The notes below the pieces were generated by a model. It was not told the origin of the DNA, made no database searches, and saw only the letters and a list, made by a program, of their open reading frames with translations. Made by a program: the position numbers and the translations under genes. A stretch of 64,000 nucleotides of DNA. Origin: Peiella sedimenti. Its GTDB lineage: Bacteria > Pseudomonadota > Alphaproteobacteria > Caulobacterales > Caulobacteraceae. Position 1 is the stretch's first letter. The number at the start of each line of letters is the position of its first letter. The stretch spans positions 428,501 to 492,500 of the forward strand of contig NZ_JAUKTR010000001.1 in NCBI RefSeq assembly GCF_030504955.1, written 5' to 3'. Positions 52,457 to 58,540 of this stretch are shown piece by piece.

Positions 52457-53260
52457 ATGAGCGTGGGATCGATCGGTCAGGGCGGAGGGGTCGAGGCGAT
52501 CATCCGCCGCGCGGCCGGCGCGACCGGGGTCGACTTCGATTTCCTCATGCGGACAGCGCGCCGCGAGAGCGCGCTGAACCCTCGCGCCCAGGCCCGCACG
52601 TCGTCGGCGGCGGGACTGTTCCAGTTCATCGAGCAGACCTGGCTGGCGACCGTGAAGCGGCATGGGGCGCGGCACGGCTATGGCCAGTACGCCAACGCCA
52701 TCAGCCAGGGCTCGGACGGACGCTGGCGGGTGGATCCCGGCGCGCGACGCGCGGTGCTGGACCTCCGGTTCGACCCGACCGCAGCCTCGGTCATGGCCGG
52801 TGAGCTGGCCTCGGATCACGCGGCCTATCTGCGGGGACGGATCGGTCGGGAGCCCACGGCGGGCGACCTTTACGCGGCGCACTTTCTGGGACCGGCGGGG
52901 TCGGCGCGGCTGATCCAGGCGGTGGACAGCCGCCCCGGCATGAGCGCGGCGGCTCTGTTCCCCGAGGCGGCGGGCGCGAACCGCCCGATCTTCTTTCGAG
53001 GAGGACGCCCCGCCACCGTGGCGGAGGTGTACGCCAATCTGACCCGCAATCAGGGCGCGGCGCCCGCCGCGGCGCCTAGCGAGCCCGCGGCTCCGCCCAT
53101 GTCGGAGCGGGACGCAGCGATCGCGGAGCGGCTGGATCGGCTGCGGCAGGATTCGGAGCTGATCCAGGCCCTGTTGGGCGATCAGGCGGGCGCCGGATCA
53201 TCCCTGTTCACGGCCCAGCTGCTCGGCGCCTTCGGCCCTGGTCGCGACGATCGGGCCTAG
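52457..53260 (+). CDS. Transglycosylase SLT domain protein
   Basis: A 267-residue protein with a lytic transglycosylase fold: FLMRTARRESALNPRAQA (catalytic Glu in RRESALN near residue 37) and SSAAGLFQFIEQTWLATVKR. It has no signal peptide, as seen in some flagellar or specialised export-linked SLT proteins; the C-terminal helix is acidic. It cleaves peptidoglycan glycan strands to 1,6-anhydro products. It is divergent from tonB, and its stop shares CTAG with the histidine kinase. Confidence 0.87.
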   Translation: MSVGSIGQGGGVEAIIRRAAGATGVDFDFLMRTARRESALNPRAQARTSSAAGLFQFIEQTWLATVKRHGARHGYGQYANAISQGSDGRWRVDPGARRAVLDLRFDPTAASVMAGELASDHAAYLRGRIGREPTAGDLYAAHFLGPAGSARLIQAVDSRPGMSAAALFPEAAGANRPIFFRGGRPATVAEVYANLTRNQGAAPAAAPSEPAAPPMSERDAAIAERLDRLRQDSELIQALLGDQAGAGSSLFTAQLLGAFGPGRDDRA

Positions 53261-55059
53261 GCGGCTTCGGTCTTGGGCGCAGGCGCCCGGCGACCGCGCT
53301 CGGCGGCGTCGGCCACGGCGCGGGCCACGGCCGTCACGCTGACGGGCTTGCGCAGGACCGCATCGGCGCCTGCGGCCAGCATCTCGGCGGCCTCCTCGGC
53401 GTCGCCCCCGGTCACGGCGATGACGGGCAGCTCGGCGGCGGACGTCTCCAGCTTGCGCAGAATCTTGAGCGCGGTCAGGCCATCCATGCCGGGCATTCGG
53501 CCGTCCAGCATGACCAGGTCGATCTCGCCCAGGTTCAGCAGGTCGAGCGCGCGGCGCCCGTCCTGGGCGTGCAGCACGCGGTGGCCCAGCTGCTCCAGCA
53601 CAGCGCGCAGCATGGCCGCGTTCAGGCTGTCGTCCTCGGCCACGAGAATGCGCAGGGCGCGGGTTTGGGCCGGCGCCGTGTCAGAGCGCGGGGGAGCCTC
53701 AGCCTCGGCGTCCCAGGGCAGGTCCAGCCAGAAACGCGAGCCGACGCCCGGGGCGCTGTCCGCGCCCAGCCGGCCGCCCATGAGCTGGGCCAGACGCCAC
53801 GACAGCGACAGGCCGAGCCCGGCCCCCGGCACGCCCGCGCCGGTGCGTTCGATGCGACGGAAGGGCTCGAAGGCCTTGGCCAGTTCGTCCTCGCTCAGGC
53901 CGGGGCCGGTGTCGGCCACCTCGAAGCGGATGAAGTCGCCCTCGATCAGGCGCACCCGCAGCTCGACGCGTCCGCGAACGGTGTACTTGATGGCGTTGCC
54001 GATGAGGTTGTTGAGGATCTGACGCACCCGCGCGCCGTCGCCGATGGCGGCGCCCTTGAGCGGCGGGATCGCGTCGTCCACCTGGGCGGAGAGCTCAAGG
54101 CCGCGCGCGACCGCCTGGGGCCGCTGCAGCAGGGCCAGATCCTCGGCCAGCCGGCGCACCTCGATGGGGCGCGGGGTGAGGGTCAGCGAGCCTGTCTCGG
54201 CGATCTCCGAATCGAGGGTGGCGTCCAGCACCTCGACCAGATCGCGCGAAGCGTGAAGGGCCGCCTTGAGCTGATCCCGCGAGGGCGCGCCGCGCGATCC
54301 GGCCCCCAGGGCGCCGGCCAGCACGTGGGCGACGCCCGACAGGCCGTTCCTGATCTCGTGCGAGAGGGTGGCGACGATGTCAGACTTGGACTTGGCCAGG
54401 CGGCGGCTCTCGGCCAGGGCCGCTTCGCGGTCGCTGATCAGATCCTCGCGCTCCATCGCCATGGCGAAGTGCTCGCGCAGATGCCGATTGAGGATCATGG
54501 CCAGGGCCAGGGCGAGGGACAGGCCGCTAAGGATCAGGGTCGCCGTGCCGCTGGTCTCCGGGCGCTGGGCCAGAAAGATCACCGGGCCCGCCGCCGCCAC
54601 CGGGCCCGCGGTCAGGAGGGCCGGCAGCAAAGGCGAGGAGAAGAAGATCACGCCGACGGCCGCCCCGGCGCTGAGCACCAGCAGCACCTCGGCCAAGGGG
54701 CCGGCGCCGACGGCGAAATAGGCGGTCTGCAGCACCGACAGCGCCCAAAGCAGGGACGCGGCCACGTGAACCGCGACAGCCAGGCGGCCCGACGGCGGGT
54801 CGTCGGTCCGGCGCTTCCTCCAGTCGAGGATGGCGTAGAAGACGGCCCAGTTGAACCCGTAGACGCCCAGGCAGACCGACACCCAAAGGGCGTTCGGAGC
54901 ATAGGCCGCCACCGCCACGAACACCGGCAGGCAGATGCCGAAGAAGCCGAGCGCATAGGGCAGCAGCTGAATCTGCGCCTCCATGGCCAGGCGCGCGGTG
55001 GCGCGGCTGTCAGGCTTGTTGAGCAGCGCTTGGGCCAGGCTGGGGGCGGCGTCGGACAT
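53257..55059 (-). CDS. Hybrid sensor histidine kinase/response regulator
   Basis: A 600-residue membrane kinase. Five to six membrane segments fill residues 30-190; a coiled-coil linker leads to the HisKA H-box SHEIRNG with phospho-His 234, then the ATPase domain with NLIGNAIKYT, DTGPGLS and GAGLGLSLS; a C-terminal receiver domain has VAEDDSLN and the phospho-Asp 519 in VMLDGRMPGMDG. It is an orphan hybrid kinase with an internal receiver; target not visible. The SHEIRNG H-box has Asn after Arg where many have T/L. Confidence 0.92.
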   Translation of the reverse strand: MSDAAPSLAQALLNKPDSRATARLAMEAQIQLLPYALGFFGICLPVFVAVAAYAPNALWVSVCLGVYGFNWAVFYAILDWRKRRTDDPPSGRLAVAVHVAASLLWALSVLQTAYFAVGAGPLAEVLLVLSAGAAVGVIFFSSPLLPALLTAGPVAAAGPVIFLAQRPETSGTATLILSGLSLALALAMILNRHLREHFAMAMEREDLISDREAALAESRRLAKSKSDIVATLSHEIRNGLSGVAHVLAGALGAGSRGAPSRDQLKAALHASRDLVEVLDATLDSEIAETGSLTLTPRPIEVRRLAEDLALLQRPQAVARGLELSAQVDDAIPPLKGAAIGDGARVRQILNNLIGNAIKYTVRGRVELRVRLIEGDFIRFEVADTGPGLSEDELAKAFEPFRRIERTGAGVPGAGLGLSLSWRLAQLMGGRLGADSAPGVGSRFWLDLPWDAEAEAPPRSDTAPAQTRALRILVAEDDSLNAAMLRAVLEQLGHRVLHAQDGRRALDLLNLGEIDLVMLDGRMPGMDGLTALKILRKLETSAAELPVIAVTGGDAEEAAEMLAAGADAVLRKPVSVTAVARAVADAAERGRRAPAPKTEAA

Positions 55060-55155
55060 ACCCCATATTGCGGGCGTCTAGGTTGCCGCCCGGTTACGAT
55101 GTTCCGGGAAAAGAAGGTAAAGATTCGTTAGCCGTGTTGGGGCGATGCTGGCGGC

Positions 55156-56298
55156 ATGAGCATCGCCCGCGCCCGCCTGACCGACGCCGATATCCGCCGC
55201 CTGGTCAAGAGCGACGACGAGGACGAGCGCGCCGCGGCCGCCCACAAGCTGTGCCGCCGCATCGACCGGGCCGAGCTGGGCGAGGAAGAGCGGGCCGCGG
55301 CCCAGAAGATTCTGCGTGTGCTGGCCGAGGACGCCGCCGAGATGGTGCGGCGCGCCCTGGCCGTGACGCTGAAGTGCTCTGACCTGCTGCCCCGTGACGT
55401 GGCCCTGCGCCTGGCGCGCGACGTCGACGCCGTGGCCCTGCCGGTCATCGCCTTTTCGCCGGTCTTCACGGACGAAGACCTGCTGGATCTGGTCCGTAGC
55501 GGGGCCGAGGCCCGCCAGGTTGCCGTGGCCGGGCGCCCGCGCGTCTCGCGGGATGTGGCCACCGGCATCGCCGACATGGCCTGCGCCGCCGCTGTGCGGA
55601 CCCTATGCGCCAACGACAACGCCGACCTGTCCGAGCCGGCCATGGGGCGGGCGCTGGACCGCTTCGCTGATCGGTCTGAGATCGTTTCGGCCATGGCCTA
55701 CCGCCAGGTGCTGCCGGTCTCGATCACGGAGCGTCTGGTGGAGCTGGCTTCGGAGGCGGTTCGCGAACACCTGGTGACCCGCCACGCCTTGGCGCCCGAG
55801 ACCGCTATCCGCCTGGCCACGGCCGCCCGCGAACGCGCGACGGTCGACCTGATCGACCAGGCCGCCGCCGCCCAGGACCTGGCCAAGTTCTGCGCCAGCC
55901 TGAGCGCGCGCAAGGCGCTGAGCGCCTCGCTGCTGCTGAGGGCTCTGGCGCGCGGCTGCATGCCCTTTGTGGAGCACGGCCTGGCCGAGCTGTCGGGCGT
56001 GGCGCACCACCGGGCCTGGCTGATGGTGCACGACGCCGGACCCCTGGGCCTCAGGGCCATCTACGACCGGGCCGGCCTGCCGCCGCGCCTGTTCGCCGCC
56101 TTCCGCGCGGGCGTGGACACCTGGCGCGACCTGCACGCCGAGGCGGGCGCCTCGCTGGACCGCGAGCAGTTCCAGGAGCGGATGCTCGAGCGCTACCTGA
56201 CTTCGGCGGTCGGCGGATCGCGCGAGGACGTGGCCTACCTGCTCGAGCGACTGGATCGCCCTGCGGACATCCTGGCCACGCGCGTCAGCGCCGCCTGA
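55156..56298 (+). CDS. DUF2336 protein
   Basis: The 380-residue protein matches DUF2336: a helical repeat protein with LTDADIRRLVKSDDEDERAAAAHKL at the N-terminus, VRRALAVTLKCSDLLPRDVA near 60, and many Leu/Ala/Arg-rich helices resembling HEAT repeats. These proteins are abundant in Alphaproteobacteria and unexplained. It sits divergent to the histidine kinase; a CtrA-like half-site (GTAA-N7-TTAG, 55116-55130) precedes it but deviates from consensus. Confidence 0.85.
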   Translation: MSIARARLTDADIRRLVKSDDEDERAAAAHKLCRRIDRAELGEEERAAAQKILRVLAEDAAEMVRRALAVTLKCSDLLPRDVALRLARDVDAVALPVIAFSPVFTDEDLLDLVRSGAEARQVAVAGRPRVSRDVATGIADMACAAAVRTLCANDNADLSEPAMGRALDRFADRSEIVSAMAYRQVLPVSITERLVELASEAVREHLVTRHALAPETAIRLATAARERATVDLIDQAAAAQDLAKFCASLSARKALSASLLLRALARGCMPFVEHGLAELSGVAHHRAWLMVHDAGPLGLRAIYDRAGLPPRLFAAFRAGVDTWRDLHAEAGASLDREQFQERMLERYLTSAVGGSREDVAYLLERLDRPADILATRVSAA

Positions 56299-56564
56299 TC
56301 CTCCGCACCCAGGGACCTTGGACTGCTCACGCCGGTGAAGGCGATGAGGTTGGCCAGGGCAACGCGATCCAGTCCGTCCGAGCGGGCGTCGCAGTCGGCT
56401 GCCAGAACCGACAGAATAGCGCCCATCTCATCGAGGCTCTGGGGATGTCGAGTCAGTATCACCGCCTCTGCGTCAGCAAAGGCGTCCCAGGCCCTGGCGG
56501 GCACGGCTTGACCGGCATAGCGGCGCCAGAAATGCACCGCCTCATCGAAGGTCATTGCCTTCAT
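56235..56564 (-). CDS. Hypothetical small soluble protein
   Basis: A 109-residue protein, MKAMTFDEAVHFWRRYAGQA, with helical, mixed-charge sequence and no signal. It starts 23 bases inside the preceding membrane-protein gene (overlap 56542-56564), indicating coupled translation. Its 3' end runs 64 bases into the opposing DUF2336 gene. No family recognised. Confidence 0.55.
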   Translation of the reverse strand: MKAMTFDEAVHFWRRYAGQAVPARAWDAFADAEAVILTRHPQSLDEMGAILSVLAADCDARSDGLDRVALANLIAFTGVSSPRSLGAEDQAALTRVARMSAGRSSRSSR

Positions 56565-56976
56565 TGAAAAATCTCCGGGCCTTGTGGGCGAGGCGCGTTT
56601 CCACGGCGCCGGCCACACAGGCCGCCATAAGGAAGACCCAAAGCGCGCGGCGAAGCCCGACCGCCGTCCAGAGGTCGTACGCCACAGCGCCCACGGCGTA
56701 GGTGAGGGACGAGGTGATCTGGACGCCTGCGGCGCCCAGGAGCCACCAGCGGTCGCCGATCACCGCCATCGTCATGAGAAAGGCCGACAGGGCCACAGAT
56801 ACAATCGCCAGCGCCCAGCGCGTCTGCCCGATGATCAGGTCCTGGAGGAAAAACGGCGCCAGAACATTCAGGACGAGCACAGCCGCCGTCAGCCGCTCAA
56901 GACGCCCGCCCTTCCAAGCGAGAAGGGCCAGCGCGCCGATCGTGATGGGCCACAGGATCGCCTGGATCGGGGACAT
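56542..56976 (-). CDS. Four-helix membrane protein, hypothetical
   Basis: The 144-residue protein has about four membrane segments (IQAILWPITIGALALLAW, LTAAVLVLNVLAPFFLQDLI, LAIVSVALSAFLMTMAVIG, VFLMAACVAGAVE) with short loops and a basic C-terminus. No charged intramembrane residues suggestive of a transporter. It overlaps the next gene by 23 bases and follows the HTH protein gene after 127 bases. Confidence 0.6.
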   Translation of the reverse strand: MSPIQAILWPITIGALALLAWKGGRLERLTAAVLVLNVLAPFFLQDLIIGQTRWALAIVSVALSAFLMTMAVIGDRWWLLGAAGVQITSSLTYAVGAVAYDLWTAVGLRRALWVFLMAACVAGAVETRLAHKARRFFNEGNDLR

Positions 56977-57103
56977 GCTTGGCAGGCCGTCCCTAGCCGT
57001 CTGACCGCTGCAAACCGGCAGGGGCGCCGCCTTTCGGGACCGTCTCGGGATGGATCATCTTGCGCAACGCGTCTTCCTTCGCGAACCAGCTTCTTTACCG
57101 TTT

Positions 57104-57343
57104 TCAGCGGAGACCCGAGCCGGCGAAGGACTGGACCAGATCAAAGCTGGTTCTCAGCACCGCCAGCATCACGAGCGTCGAGATCATGGCCAAAAAGGCA
57201 AAGGCCGCCATGACGGTTCGGTCGGACACACCGCACGCCCGGGCGATATGTTTGTTCGGCAGGCCCTGCACGGCCATCGCGACGAACTCCAACTCGCGCG
57301 GCGTCAGCCGGCGCCGCTCGTCGTTACTCAACCTGCTTGGCAT
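57104..57343 (-). CDS. LuxR-type HTH protein with C-terminal membrane segment
   Basis: A 79-residue protein: LTPRELEFVAMAVQGLPNKH (residues 13-32) is a typical LuxR-C-terminal HTH, with IARACGVSDRTV following. Instead of the normal recognition helix and C-terminus it continues MAAFAFLAMISTLVMLAVL, a hydrophobic membrane-like segment, and a short polar tail. It may be a membrane-tethered DNA-binding protein. ATG at 57343 is preceded by GGAGG. It heads a possible operon with the two genes at 56542 and 56235, and is divergent to the secreted protein at 57570. Confidence 0.65.
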   Translation of the reverse strand: MPSRLSNDERRRLTPRELEFVAMAVQGLPNKHIARACGVSDRTVMAAFAFLAMISTLVMLAVLRTSFDLVQSFAGSGLR

Positions 57344-57512
57344 GCCGACCTCCGACCGACATGGATCGGGTGGAATCGCAAGCTTGGCAATAGTTTACGG
57401 GCGTTAACTGAGCCATCGGCCGGCAAAGGCGAGTCCGCCGACGAGGTTTTGGGCAGAGTCAGGCTCGTCGAGGGCCTCAACCCATCCGCAAGGGTTTTCT
57501 GACAGCCTGCTT

Positions 57513-57528
57513 CGGCCCGGAACTTGCT
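57513..57528 (+). promoter_or_regulatory. Probable sigma-54 promoter
   Basis: The sequence CGGCCCGGAACTTGCT fits the sigma-54 consensus TGGCACGN4TTGCW at all but two positions, with the invariant GG (57514-57515) and GC (57526-57527) ten bases apart. The start codon at 57570 is 42 bases downstream, leaving room for a start site near 57539 and AGGAGG at 57556-57561. Sigma-54 in Caulobacterales serves flagellar, stalk and envelope genes. Confidence 0.6.
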
Positions 57529-57569
57529 TGGCCGCCAAGTCAGGACGCCGGCGTCAGGAGGCGAGACGG

Positions 57570-58445
57570 ATGATCGTGCGACTGAAGTATGTGCTGGGGG
57601 CCTTGGCCGGCCTGTGGCTGATGGGTCTGGCTGGAGAGGCCGCGGCCCAGTGCGGGCCGGTGTGTCCGCCGCCGCCGCCACCCTGCTGCGAGCCTCCACC
57701 CCCGCCGCCTCCGCCCCCTCCGCCGCCGCCCAACTGCTGCCATCGGCCGCCTCCGCCGCCCTGTTGCTTCGGCGGCGGCAACATCAACATCAATGTCAAT
57801 GTGAACGCCAACGCGGCGGCCACGGCGCGCGCCGGTGCGGCCGCAGGCGGCGTGGTGGTCGTTGGCGGTGGCGGCGGCGCCTACTTCAATGTGGATCAGC
57901 CCTATCCCACCACCATCACCGGCCTGAACGTTCAGGGCGCGGCGGCCGCCGCGGCGGCCGTGGTGCGTGTCCCCTACGAAGAGCGACGCCGCACGACCAA
58001 GCGGGTGGCCATCCAGGCGGTCTGCATCGACGACCGCAACATTCCGCATCCGGCGGCCCAGGTGCGTCCGGACCGGGACATCCACGACGACTATGAGGGC
58101 GAAATCTATCGCTGCATCGCCGGATCGCGCCTTCAGGTGACGATCGTGGAGTGGCGCGAGAACTTCAGTTTCGACGGCGGCGAACTGCTGGCCTGCGAGA
58201 AGGGTCAGGCTCTGTGGCACGGCCGCGGCGGCCTTCTGGAATGCCGCATTCAGCGAGCCGAACGCGACTGTAATGAACGCTCGTTGCTGCGCCGCTACGG
58301 GGCGGGCATCAAGATCCTGACCCTGGTGCGCGAAGAGATCGTGACGAGTTATCGCGAAGAGGTCACGGCCGAAGCGCGGGCCGAGGCCAGCGCCGTCTCG
58401 GGCGCCCTGATGCTGGACGGCGGCGTGGGCGGCCGGGTGCACTAA
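57570..58445 (+). CDS. Secreted Pro/Cys/Asn-rich protein
   Basis: A 291-residue protein. Signal peptide ALAGLWLMGLAGEAAAQ; then a Pro-rich stretch punctuated by Cys-Cys pairs (residues about 27-66), a Gly/Asn block GGGNININVNVNANAAAT, an Ala/Gly/Val-rich segment, and a C-terminal globular domain (from about residue 135) with five Cys, including CRIQRAERDCNERS. I recognise no family. The start ATG at 57570 has AGGAGG eight bases upstream and a probable sigma-54 promoter before it; a bidirectional terminator follows. Surface or stalk role is speculative. Confidence 0.65.
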   Translation: MIVRLKYVLGALAGLWLMGLAGEAAAQCGPVCPPPPPPCCEPPPPPPPPPPPPPNCCHRPPPPPCCFGGGNININVNVNANAAATARAGAAAGGVVVVGGGGGAYFNVDQPYPTTITGLNVQGAAAAAAAVVRVPYEERRRTTKRVAIQAVCIDDRNIPHPAAQVRPDRDIHDDYEGEIYRCIAGSRLQVTIVEWRENFSFDGGELLACEKGQALWHGRGGLLECRIQRAERDCNERSLLRRYGAGIKILTLVREEIVTSYREEVTAEARAEASAVSGALMLDGGVGGRVH

Positions 58446-58472
58446 GTCCCGCGACGCGACAGAAAAGAAGAA

Positions 58473-58500
58473 GGCCCCGGAGCGGACTCCGGGGCCTTTT
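58473..58500. terminator. Bidirectional intrinsic terminator
   Basis: GGCCCCGGAG/CTCCGGGGCC with a CGGA loop (58473-58496) is followed by TTTT on the plus strand and preceded by AGAAAAGAAGAA, which gives TTCTTCTTTTCT on the minus strand. It can end both the gene at 57570 and the opposing M16 gene. Confidence 0.9.
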
Positions 58501-58521
58501 CGATTCAGGGGCCTTTTCGAT
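58491..58521 (+). repeat. Direct 14-base repeat of the terminator tail
   Basis: GGGGCCTTTTCGAT occurs at 58491-58504 and again at 58508-58521, separated by TCA. It duplicates the 3' half and T tract of the terminator without its left arm, consistent with local duplication. Confidence 0.8.
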
Positions 58522-58540
58522 AAAGCGCCTCTCGCTGCGC

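Noticed and set aside
55116..55130. CtrA-type site GTAA-N7-TTAG upstream of the DUF2336 gene
   Set aside because: Two of eight consensus bases differ, and such near matches arise by chance; kept only as a remark in the gene entry.
57660..57770. Low-complexity CCGCCGCC repeat considered as a CRISPR or tandem repeat
   Set aside because: It encodes the proline stretch of the secreted protein and has no repeat-spacer structure. No CRISPR array is present in the window.
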